DNA from: Lachnospiraceae bacterium
Lineage (GTDB): Bacteria > Bacillota_A > Clostridia > Lachnospirales > Lachnospiraceae
DNA: 10,232 bases
Assembly: GCA_024699595.1 (NCBI GenBank)
Contig: JAILPG010000047.1
Span: 1 to 10,232 of the forward strand
Direction of reading: 5' to 3'
Each line of letters begins with the position of its first letter. The stretch's first letter is position 1. A model generated the notes under the pieces. It saw only the letters and a list, made by a program, of their open reading frames with translations. It did not search any database and was not told the DNA's origin. This document shows, piece by piece, positions 1 through 6,901 of the stretch. The position numbers were made by a program, and so were the translations under genes.

Positions 1-1
1 T

Positions 2-1594
2 GCCTGCATCAGCGGGGATTGGACACTCTTTGACAGGGAAACGGGTGAGGATCACGGGACGCTTTCGATCGGAGCGGACGGATCTTTTACGTTTACAAGG
101 CTGTCTGATAATGCCACAGGTTCGGGTACATTATCATTTGAGTACAACCTCGCAAATAAGGGGGATGAGCCTGACGGATTCCGTATGGATTTTGATGACT
201 GCAGGCAGCTGGTCCCGGAAGATATGGAACTGTACGGCAATGAAGGTACGGGCGGAGTATTTCATATCGGTACGTTCGGTAATGAGGATTATCTGTATTT
301 AAAGGAGATAGGAAACGGTGATTCCGTCGTATCCGCATATGTGTTTAATACTAATGCAGACGCGGACGGTATAGAAGAATGGTCATGGTCATATGACTGG
401 CTGTTCTATCGCGATAACGATACGGAAAATCCCGCAGAAGTAATGGAAGATGACACTTTCTATGCGTGGGCATGGGAGACTGAAGATGACGGTGTGTGGC
501 TTCAGCCCATGACTGAGCATACGTATGAGGCGGAAGAAGAGTATTCGGAATGGAAGTATCTGGGCGGTTACTTCAGCGAGACGGATAATATAGGGATAGC
601 GTATTACGGAATAACGGATGATACGGATCTTACCGGTCTTGTAAATACACATGACTGGGACTCGGGCTACCCGCTCATGATGTGCGAGGTCACTGTTGAT
701 GAAGAAGGCAATGTCGATACGCTGTCGGATATCGATATAGTGATGTATGACTCATATTACATGGGAGATATCGAGCCTGATTATTCGTACAGGGATACGA
801 CTTTTACCGTTGACGGTTTCGATATAGATATTACACAGTATGCTCCCGCAGCGACTGCGATAACGGATGCGAAGCGGGTCGGTGAGTGGATAATAGTCGA
901 GTGTCATAACAATCCCAATATAAACACCTATCTTTTTTATAACATACCCAACGGATTACTTGACGTTTTCGAGTATCAGATAGAAGGAGCCAACCTTATC
1001 TGGCAGGGTGATGATCTGTCAACAGCGGTATATCAGCAGTACAACTCGATATATGATATATGGGGCCATAAGATCGGATCCATTCAGGAGGGGGAACTGT
1101 ATGAACTGTCCTTTAAGGACGAAAATACGGTAGCTGCCGGGTGCTGGATCGTAGATGAGGCCGGACGTGAAAAGGAGTTTACAAAGGAGTTTGAATATGA
1201 GCCTTGCGACGGAGCTGTGTGGGCATATTTTGAATATCTGACCGGCGGAGGTAAGCAGTGGAGACATCTTAAGGAAATGGCAGACAATGCACCGGCACTT
1301 ATCATAATCAATCCGCCCGAGATGATCCGCGGCTGGATGCCCGGATCTACGGAATATGAAAAAGGAGCTCTTGATACTGTTGCGGTAATCCCGCTTTTTG
1401 ATGACTCAAGGGTCAAAATAGGATCGCTCAAAGAGGATGTAAAAAGAGGCAGGGCTATGCTGATCGAAGTGACGGTTCCCGAGGGTATATCCGAAGATAC
1501 GATAACCGTAGAGTCACCCGGAGCCAAAAAGGCGGTATGGGAAATAGGGACACTGTCCGGAAGATACCCTCAGATGAGTACATTTATCAGGTAA
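2..1594 (+). CDS. Acidic secreted or surface protein of unknown function, 5' end missing
   Basis: The frame ending at TAA 1592-1594 is open leftwards to base 2, so the gene begins outside the window; 530 residues are visible. An internal ATG at 185 is not a convincing start: the 61 codons before it read as the same acidic, beta-rich protein (ISGDWTLFDRETG, TLSIGADGSFTF). The protein is rich in Asp, Glu, Tyr and Trp, with many short hydrophobic/polar alternations, and no internal membrane segment is evident. That fits an exported beta-sheet protein. The first visible residues are Ala-Cys, which could be the end of a lipobox, but this cannot be decided. I do not recognise a named domain. The style (for example GNEDYLYLKEIGNGD) resembles uncharacterised exported proteins of Lachnospiraceae; that is memory, not a search. 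It is followed 28 bases downstream by a lipoprotein gene, probably co-transcribed. No catalytic motif was seen. Confidence 0.85.
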   Translation, partial: ACISGDWTLFDRETGEDHGTLSIGADGSFTFTRLSDNATGSGTLSFEYNLANKGDEPDGFRMDFDDCRQLVPEDMELYGNEGTGGVFHIGTFGNEDYLYLKEIGNGDSVVSAYVFNTNADADGIEEWSWSYDWLFYRDNDTENPAEVMEDDTFYAWAWETEDDGVWLQPMTEHTYEAEEEYSEWKYLGGYFSETDNIGIAYYGITDDTDLTGLVNTHDWDSGYPLMMCEVTVDEEGNVDTLSDIDIVMYDSYYMGDIEPDYSYRDTTFTVDGFDIDITQYAPAATAITDAKRVGEWIIVECHNNPNINTYLFYNIPNGLLDVFEYQIEGANLIWQGDDLSTAVYQQYNSIYDIWGHKIGSIQEGELYELSFKDENTVAAGCWIVDEAGREKEFTKEFEYEPCDGAVWAYFEYLTGGGKQWRHLKEMADNAPALIIINPPEMIRGWMPGSTEYEKGALDTVAVIPLFDDSRVKIGSLKEDVKRGRAMLIEVTVPEGISEDTITVESPGAKKAVWEIGTLSGRYPQMSTFIR

Positions 1595-1622
1595 AAACAA
1601 ACAGGAAGGAAGCAACGGGACC

Positions 1623-3206
1623 ATGAGGAGAAGAACACTTCCGGCGATCATCATTTATCTTATATTTGCAATGCTTCTTGCGGGATGTGCCGCAAAAACC
1701 GACAACGATAGCGCAGGCAGACCGGAAAACGTCAAAGAAGACAGAGATGAAGATAAGGGAAGCGGAGCAAAGAAAAAAACCGCAAAGAATACGGAGCCTG
1801 ATGAGGATAAAAGCGACAGCGCGGAAGATATTGATCCGGATACCGAACCTGAGGAGAATCCGTATGACGGGGGCCCCGACTGGGTAAGCCTGGCTGATAA
1901 GTTTATAATGCCGACAGACCGTATGTGCATCGAGGATGCGGTACAGGATTATTCGATCACACTTTTTGACGGCGGTAAATATCACGATTATGAAGGTGAT
2001 ATCGGGGATGTGATACCCGAATATAAGGACAGGGATTTAGACGGTGATCATAAGCCGGATGTGATAAGGCGCGAAGGACAGCATTATGTCTTTGAGCTGA
2101 CCCGAAAAGGGACCTTTTCAACGGATGATTATTCTGCAAGCCCCAACGAGGGAGAAGTGATCCAGTTTGAGGATCTTGGCTGCAGGAATTTTGATGAGAT
2201 AGAGATAGTACATTACACGTTCGGGACCGGTGGACCGCGTGTGTGGGATACGGCAGTTTATTCCTGGCAGGATGGGGAGTGGAGAGCTTTTCCCGTTGTT
2301 GATAAGGAGGGTGTGATAGATTCGAGTGAGCTTAAAGAGCTTATCGCAAAAAAGACAGGGAAGCCGTATGAAGCCGGATCCGTAAGGATCGCAGATGTGA
2401 AAATGCAAACCCTTTTGCTTGATTTTGGAAGTAAAGAGGGTCCCCATCAGACAATGGATTACAGATCGGCATACCTTAATATGAACTTTTTTCCGGAACA
2501 CCTTACAGAGGGGGATTATGAGTGCCATGGACTTGATCTCGATATGGGACTGATAAGAACATGGCCTTATGAGCTTACAGGCGATCCGGTTGCCTATAAT
2601 GCTGACCTCCAGCGCAAGTTCAATCTGTTTTTGTCCAATTTCTCCGAACAGGGTTATTCAGACGAAAGCTGGCCCGTATCATACGCTCATTTTGCACTTG
2701 AATGGTGCAGGATAAACGATCCTTCAAGAGTAAAAGATCTAAACGGAAGGCACGGGATCGATGCGGATACGATAAGCGAGGTTGTTGACCGGTATTTCGG
2801 GGCTTTTTTTGATGAAAGCGATTATTATGATATGGGTATCGATAATCCTTACCGGGGAACCGTCGAAATTATAGACGGAACACCATGGTATCTGGAACCT
2901 GATGCCGACGGAGAGATGTACCGGAATAATGCATTTACCGTGGTAAATGACGTTCAAAAGATCAAGGGACGTTACGATACGTTTCTGCGTCTGACTTTTA
3001 ATATATACGCAGTTAAGCCTGATGAATATGATAAGAACGGGATCGGTAAATTGTATTATTCCTTAAGCCCTGCCGAGGCTGAAGAACTTGCTTCAAAAGG
3101 GGAGATTTACTTTAAAGCCGCGGGACTTGCGTATCTTACGGACGTAGGCACCGACAGGTCCAAGTCAGGATACTGGCTTACGGATTATACCCTTTTTGGT
3201 GAATGA
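1623..3206 (+). CDS. Lipoprotein with charged linker, FG-GAP/VCBS-like calcium loop and unknown C-terminal domain
   Basis: 527 residues. An Arg-rich n-region (residues 1-4) and hydrophobic core (8-20) end in the lipobox Leu19-Ala-Gly-Cys22, so the protein should be lipidated at Cys22 and anchored on the outer face of the membrane. Residues 23-80 form a low-complexity Lys/Asp/Glu/Ser linker, typical of a spacer across the cell wall. Residues 136-146 read D-R-D-L-D-G-D-H-K-P-D, very like the calcium-binding loop of FG-GAP/VCBS repeats, but only one copy is seen. The C-terminal part (about 330-465) has FNLFLSNFSEQG and alternating aromatic segments. I recall the FLSNFSE motif from uncharacterised clostridial lipoproteins, but can assign no function. 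The ATG at 1623 is chosen because it directly precedes the signal peptide; GGAAGGAAG at 1604-1612 is the likely ribosome binding site, about 10 bases upstream. It is the last gene before the terminator at 3229-3255. Confidence 0.9.
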   Translation: MRRRTLPAIIIYLIFAMLLAGCAAKTDNDSAGRPENVKEDRDEDKGSGAKKKTAKNTEPDEDKSDSAEDIDPDTEPEENPYDGGPDWVSLADKFIMPTDRMCIEDAVQDYSITLFDGGKYHDYEGDIGDVIPEYKDRDLDGDHKPDVIRREGQHYVFELTRKGTFSTDDYSASPNEGEVIQFEDLGCRNFDEIEIVHYTFGTGGPRVWDTAVYSWQDGEWRAFPVVDKEGVIDSSELKELIAKKTGKPYEAGSVRIADVKMQTLLLDFGSKEGPHQTMDYRSAYLNMNFFPEHLTEGDYECHGLDLDMGLIRTWPYELTGDPVAYNADLQRKFNLFLSNFSEQGYSDESWPVSYAHFALEWCRINDPSRVKDLNGRHGIDADTISEVVDRYFGAFFDESDYYDMGIDNPYRGTVEIIDGTPWYLEPDADGEMYRNNAFTVVNDVQKIKGRYDTFLRLTFNIYAVKPDEYDKNGIGKLYYSLSPAEAEELASKGEIYFKAAGLAYLTDVGTDRSKSGYWLTDYTLFGE

Positions 3207-3228
3207 TATTTACCAAATATAGACGTTT

Positions 3229-3255
3229 GGGGGTAGTGATACCCCCATCTTTTTT
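3229..3255 (+). terminator. Intrinsic terminator after the first lipoprotein unit
   Basis: A perfect 7-bp stem GGGGGTA (3229-3235) / TACCCCC (3240-3246) with a GTGA loop is followed by ATCTTTTTT (3247-3255). It lies 22 bases after the stop of the 527-residue lipoprotein gene and before the signalling operon. The reverse strand has no T-run after the hairpin, so it should act on plus-strand transcription only. Confidence 0.9.
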
Positions 3256-3329
3256 GTATATTATCAGAGAAATGTATGCCGGGAGCATAAATAAGACATT
3301 GGAAGATAAGGAGTGATAAGTAACAGTCA

Positions 3330-4985
3330 ATGGAACGCTTAAGCTTCGCAAACAAAAAGATAATGGTCATATTTGCAGGGCTTTTTGTTCTGGGTATTGT
3401 CACCTGCATGATACCGGTATCGGTGATAAAGCTTCATCACATACCGGCTTTCGCATATGTTACGATGATCCTGATTTGGGCTGTAAGCATAAGGCGCAGG
3501 ATAGTTGACGCAAAGATCCGGCGTCGTATTCTTGCAGCCTGCTTCTTTATGGTGCTTCTTTTTTTTCTCAGGATGTGCAAGTTCTCTTATTTCCCGGATG
3601 ATGTATATGTAAATGAATATCTGTGGTATGGATATACCGTTCCGCTCACTGCGATACCCGGATGTATGTTTATGGCAGCCCTTAATGTGGAGCCGGTCGG
3701 AAATAAAAGGCTGACCGGAGCGATCGAGAAGCTTCTTATCATCCTGATGATCGTTATCGCGGCGGTGGTTTTTACAAACGGATATCATTCCTTTGTTTAT
3801 AAGATAACCGTACATCCGGATAAAGAGTACACACATGAATGGTTTTACTGGGTGATCCTTTTTTACAGGATAGGTCTCAGCATAGCAATCCTGTGTGTCC
3901 TTTTAAGAAAATGCTCATTGTCGGCGGCAAAGAAGAAATGGTATATACCGGTGATATGCATTGCCATAAGCTGCATACTGCTTACCTGGTACCTGATAAA
4001 CGGCGGTGCCCCGCGCATCATGGGGCATAAGCTCTTTCAGCTCCAGGAGGCTGTCTGCATACCGTTCATAATAGCGTTTGAGAGCATCATCCAGATCGGT
4101 ATGATACCCGCCAACTCGGGATACCGGCATCTGTTCGATCATTCGGGTATAAGCGCCTGTATTTACGATAACAGGGATAATCCGGTACTGGTCTCGGGTA
4201 AACGGCCGGAGGGACCGGAGGATGAGGATCACCGGATATCAAGAGAGTCCATATCGGGAGGCTATATCACATGGGTTGAAGATCTGTCTCCCGTAAACAC
4301 GCTTAACCGTGAGATAGAAGAGGTGACGGAAGAACTCGGCGATGAGAATGATTTTATCCGCAAAGAAAATGAATTCCGCGCAGAAAGGATCTCGGTCGAG
4401 GAAAGGAACAGGCTTTATAACAGGATAGCGGCGGCTGTCAGGACAAGAGCAGTAAGGACCGACGCCCTGCTTTCGGAGGCTCTTGAGGGAAATATTGACG
4501 AAGATGAATTAAGAGGAAAGATCATATACGCATCTGTCCTCGGAGCATATATAAAAAGAATGGGAAACCTCATGCTGCTGACGGATGGTGCGGGTTCCCT
4601 GTCATCGGGGGAACTGTGCGCATCGATAAGGGAATCATTCGAATATCTTAAGGTTAACGGGTGTCGCTGCTTTCTGGATGAAAGGAGCCGGTGCGACATT
4701 AATTCACAGGCTGTGCTGCTTGCATACGAGCTGTTTGAGGATGTGGTTGAGGATGTATGGCTAAGGCTTCATGCAATATCCGTAAGCCTTGGATATGAAG
4801 ATGATTATGAAATGGTGATCACATTGGATGCTGCGGCTGAAGCCATTTCGTCCGTCTGGAAGGATAAGGAGGTTTCGGCGGCGGGATGCAGCCTGTCGGT
4901 AAAGTATGAGGATGAAACGTATTCCGTCAGGTTTAAGTTCCCTGATCCGGGCAGGGCTGCGGCAGAAAAGGAGGCAGAGGTATGA
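3330..4985 (+). CDS. Multi-TM sensor protein with PAS-like region and degenerate histidine-kinase-like tail
   Basis: 551 residues. The N-terminal half has about seven or eight hydrophobic segments (roughly 11-33, 39-54, 67-82, 96-118, 132-150, 170-192, 204-222, 236-256). This resembles the 7TM input region found in some clostridial histidine kinases (the 'N-terminal 7TM region of histidine kinase' type). A PAS-like stretch follows (about 259-318, MIPANSGYRHLFDHSG), then a coiled coil (about 322-362). After it comes a helix pair placed like a dimerisation domain, but where the neighbouring kinase has LHDNIGQ this protein has IAAAVRT, so Ala367 occupies the His position in my hand alignment. 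The tail (about 420-540) shows no N-box (ExxNxxKH) and no Gly-rich box. I infer a kinase-like protein without phosphotransfer activity that works with the downstream kinase. Its stop overlaps that kinase's start (ATGA). AAGGAG (3308-3313) lies 16 bases before this ATG, which is distant, but an in-frame TAA at 3321 excludes earlier starts. Confidence 0.85.
   Translation: MERLSFANKKIMVIFAGLFVLGIVTCMIPVSVIKLHHIPAFAYVTMILIWAVSIRRRIVDAKIRRRILAACFFMVLLFFLRMCKFSYFPDDVYVNEYLWYGYTVPLTAIPGCMFMAALNVEPVGNKRLTGAIEKLLIILMIVIAAVVFTNGYHSFVYKITVHPDKEYTHEWFYWVILFYRIGLSIAILCVLLRKCSLSAAKKKWYIPVICIAISCILLTWYLINGGAPRIMGHKLFQLQEAVCIPFIIAFESIIQIGMIPANSGYRHLFDHSGISACIYDNRDNPVLVSGKRPEGPEDEDHRISRESISGGYITWVEDLSPVNTLNREIEEVTEELGDENDFIRKENEFRAERISVEERNRLYNRIAAAVRTRAVRTDALLSEALEGNIDEDELRGKIIYASVLGAYIKRMGNLMLLTDGAGSLSSGELCASIRESFEYLKVNGCRCFLDERSRCDINSQAVLLAYELFEDVVEDVWLRLHAISVSLGYEDDYEMVITLDAAAEAISSVWKDKEVSAAGCSLSVKYEDETYSVRFKFPDPGRAAAEKEAEV
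4968..4974 (+). promoter_or_regulatory. Strong ribosome binding site for the histidine kinase
   Basis: AAGGAGG lies inside the last codons of the upstream sensor gene, 7 bases before ATG 4982. It supports this start and suggests that translation of the kinase is coupled to the sensor through the ATGA overlap. Confidence 0.85.
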
Positions 4986-6235
4986 CATATACAATGCTTC
5001 CCGAAATCACAAGAGGATTATTGCTTGCCTTTGCCACGTTTATCATGATCATGTACATCTACTGTATCATCAGGATGTTTGATGCAGGCAGAAAGAGCGC
5101 ATATCTTGTATGGACATGCATTATGGCGGGTATCACATATGTGCTTTATCAGGGTATGGTCATGTTCCAGCAGGAGGATCTTAACTCATTTGATGTTCCG
5201 GTCTTACTCCTTGTTCCTGTACTGGTGATCTTATTACTGTATTCCGTATATATGCAATATAACATCGTCATGTGGCAGAGGTCGAACATATCCGCGATGT
5301 CCGTAAAGGAAGCATTCGACAAGCTTCCCACAGGCCTTGCCTATTATACGTCGGGCGGTGTTCCCGTAATGATAAATGAGGCCATGCAGGATCTTTCGCG
5401 GAACGTTTTCGGGCAGACCGTTACGGATGCAGGTGCATTCTGGGAAAAGTTAAAGGCAAATGAAACCGGGGATCCGGTAAGGGATGATAACACCGCCATA
5501 GTAAGAGCCGGAAATAAAATATTCAGCGTTAAGCAAAGGAGCCTACAGATAAGCGGGGTAGATGTCTATGAACTGACGGCTGCCGATATAAGCAAAGAAT
5601 ATGAACTTACACGCGAACTTGAAGAAAAACGTGACAAGGCAAGGGTTCTTAATACCCGCCTTAAAGCACTTATGGAAACGATAGAATATGTTTCCATGAA
5701 CCGTGAACTTCTCAAACTCAAGACAGCGCTTCACGACAACATCGGTCAGAGCATTCTTATTGCAAAGCGGTATCTGCACTCACCCGACAGCGTGGACAGA
5801 AAGCGGATGCTGGAATTCTGGCAGGATAATGCAAGACACCTTATGAACGATGAGCCGGAGGAATGGGAACTGCCTTATTATGTTATTTCCAAAGAAGCTG
5901 ACCTTATGGGCATAAAGCTTAATGTGATCGGAGAACTCCCGAAGGAGAGAGAACTTATACCGGTTGTCGATGCCGCTGTTTCGGCCGAGGTCAGCAATAC
6001 CCTGAAGCATACTAACGGAACGCAGGTAACGATAGAGGTTACAGAGTCAGGGGATAATTATGTATTGAGCCTTAAAAATGACGGTGAAGTACCAAGAGGC
6101 AATATAGAACCGCTTGGCGGACTTGAGAACCTGCGCCGCAAGGCAGAGGATGCGGGAGGCAGCATGGAGATATTAACATCGCCTGACTTTATCTTAAAGA
6201 TAACACTTCCGAAGGGGGGATATTATGCCGTATAA
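4982..6235 (+). CDS. Membrane histidine kinase, HisKA_3-like with HATPase_c domain
   Basis: 417 residues. Three hydrophobic segments (about 10-31, 40-61, 72-92) leave no sizeable extracellular domain. A PAS-like region follows (about 107-203, SVKEAFDKLPTGLAYY), then a charged coiled coil (about 204-245). The phospho-acceptor motif is LHDNIGQ with His251, as in NarX/DesK-type (HisKA_3) kinases. The ATP-binding domain has an N-box, Glu336...Asn339...Lys342-His343, and a Gly box GGLENLRRKAEDAGG (379-393). The D-x-G position reads Asn367-Asp-Gly369, an Asp-to-Asn change that I recall in AgrC-like and related clostridial kinases, so activity is still likely. By family it autophosphorylates on His251 and passes phosphate to the response regulator, whose gene overlaps it by 11 bases. 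With so little of its own outside the membrane, it probably takes its signal from the upstream multi-TM partner or from its PAS region; that is inference. Confidence 0.93.
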   Translation: MTYTMLPEITRGLLLAFATFIMIMYIYCIIRMFDAGRKSAYLVWTCIMAGITYVLYQGMVMFQQEDLNSFDVPVLLLVPVLVILLLYSVYMQYNIVMWQRSNISAMSVKEAFDKLPTGLAYYTSGGVPVMINEAMQDLSRNVFGQTVTDAGAFWEKLKANETGDPVRDDNTAIVRAGNKIFSVKQRSLQISGVDVYELTAADISKEYELTRELEEKRDKARVLNTRLKALMETIEYVSMNRELLKLKTALHDNIGQSILIAKRYLHSPDSVDRKRMLEFWQDNARHLMNDEPEEWELPYYVISKEADLMGIKLNVIGELPKERELIPVVDAAVSAEVSNTLKHTNGTQVTIEVTESGDNYVLSLKNDGEVPRGNIEPLGGLENLRRKAEDAGGSMEILTSPDFILKITLPKGGYYAV

Positions 6236-6866
6236 GGTGGTTATAGCGGAGGATTTCCGCATGATCCGCGAGATATTTGAGAGCACAGTCAGGAGGTCCG
6301 AAAGATACACGCTTGCGGCATCGTTCCCTACGGCGGTACAGGCGGTCAGATATCTGGAAAAAAATGATGCCGATCTTGTCCTCATGGATGTGCTCATCCC
6401 CGGCAGCATGAGCGGTCTTGATGCCGCGGAAAAGATCAAGGCCATGAAACCCGGTGTAAAGATAATAGTAGTGACATCCATGCCGGAACTGTCCTATGAA
6501 AGAAAAGCAAAGGAGACCGGGGTTGAGGGTTTCTGGCAGAAGGAGATACAGGAGCAGCCTATACAGGAGATAATGGATCGTGTTATGGCAGGCGAGACCG
6601 TTTATCCCAGTGAGCAGATCGAAGTTCCGATAGGAAATGCAATGAGCACGGAATTTACCGACAGAGAGGCGGATGTGCTTAAAGAGCTGGTTACGGGTGC
6701 TTCCAACAAGGAGATTGCGGAAAGGCTGTGCATGGGCCAGTCCACGGTTAAGATGCATATCACCAATATGCTCCAGAAATCAGGCTATCACAGCCGCCTT
6801 GAACTTGCCCTTATGGCAAGGCATTACGGGATCGCCATAAATGAGAGAGACCGGCCCGTAGAATGA
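6225..6866 (+). CDS. NarL/FixJ-family response regulator (receiver plus LuxR-type HTH)
   Basis: 213 residues, normal for the NarL/FixJ family. The receiver domain (about 3-120) has the acidic pair Glu9-Asp10, the phospho-acceptor Asp55 in DLVLMDVLIPG, Thr84 in IIVVTS and Lys106 in GFWQK, so all key residues are present. The C-terminal LuxR-type helix-turn-helix (about 143-205) includes FTDREADVLKEL, NKEIAERLCMGQSTVKMHI and the following helix. It should be phosphorylated by the upstream HisKA_3-type kinase, the usual partner class for this family, and then bind DNA to change transcription. The target is unknown; the operon itself or the adjacent lipoprotein gene are obvious candidates. AAGGGGG at 6212-6218 sits about 6 bases before the ATG, inside the end of the kinase gene. 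Confidence 0.96.
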   Translation: MPYKVVIAEDFRMIREIFESTVRRSERYTLAASFPTAVQAVRYLEKNDADLVLMDVLIPGSMSGLDAAEKIKAMKPGVKIIVVTSMPELSYERKAKETGVEGFWQKEIQEQPIQEIMDRVMAGETVYPSEQIEVPIGNAMSTEFTDREADVLKELVTGASNKEIAERLCMGQSTVKMHITNMLQKSGYHSRLELALMARHYGIAINERDRPVE

Positions 6867-6892
6867 TAGTATCAGAGGTGACCGGAAAATTT

Positions 6893-6897
6893 GGAGG
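6893..6897 (+). promoter_or_regulatory. Ribosome binding site that sets the start of the third lipoprotein
   Basis: GGAGG lies 4 bases before ATG 6902 and 10 before ATG 6908, just ahead of the lysine-rich n-region of a signal peptide. The longer in-frame start at ATG 6863 has no such site and would put 13 unlikely residues before the signal. This favours 6902 (or 6908). Confidence 0.75.
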
Positions 6898-6901
6898 ATT
6901 G

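Noticed and set aside
1084..1527. Minus-strand open frame of 147 codons
   Set aside because: It lies wholly within a well-supported plus-strand gene and has no recognisable protein features.
3256..3300. Promoter for the signalling operon
   Set aside because: TATTAT at 3259-3264 is close to a -10, but the matching -35 position falls inside the terminator hairpin and does not fit the consensus; no convincing alternative was found.
3313..3342. Nine-codon leader frame starting GTG at 3313
   Set aside because: Its start overlaps the only ribosome site (AAGGAG), so it could not be translated from it.
6189..6758. Minus-strand open frame of 189 codons
   Set aside because: It is opposite the receiver domain, whose motifs are unambiguous on the plus strand; the minus translation shows no domain.
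6863..6901. ATG 6863 as start of the third lipoprotein, giving ATGA overlap with the response regulator
   Set aside because: No ribosome site precedes it and it adds 13 residues ahead of a normal signal peptide; ATG 6902 has GGAGG just upstream.
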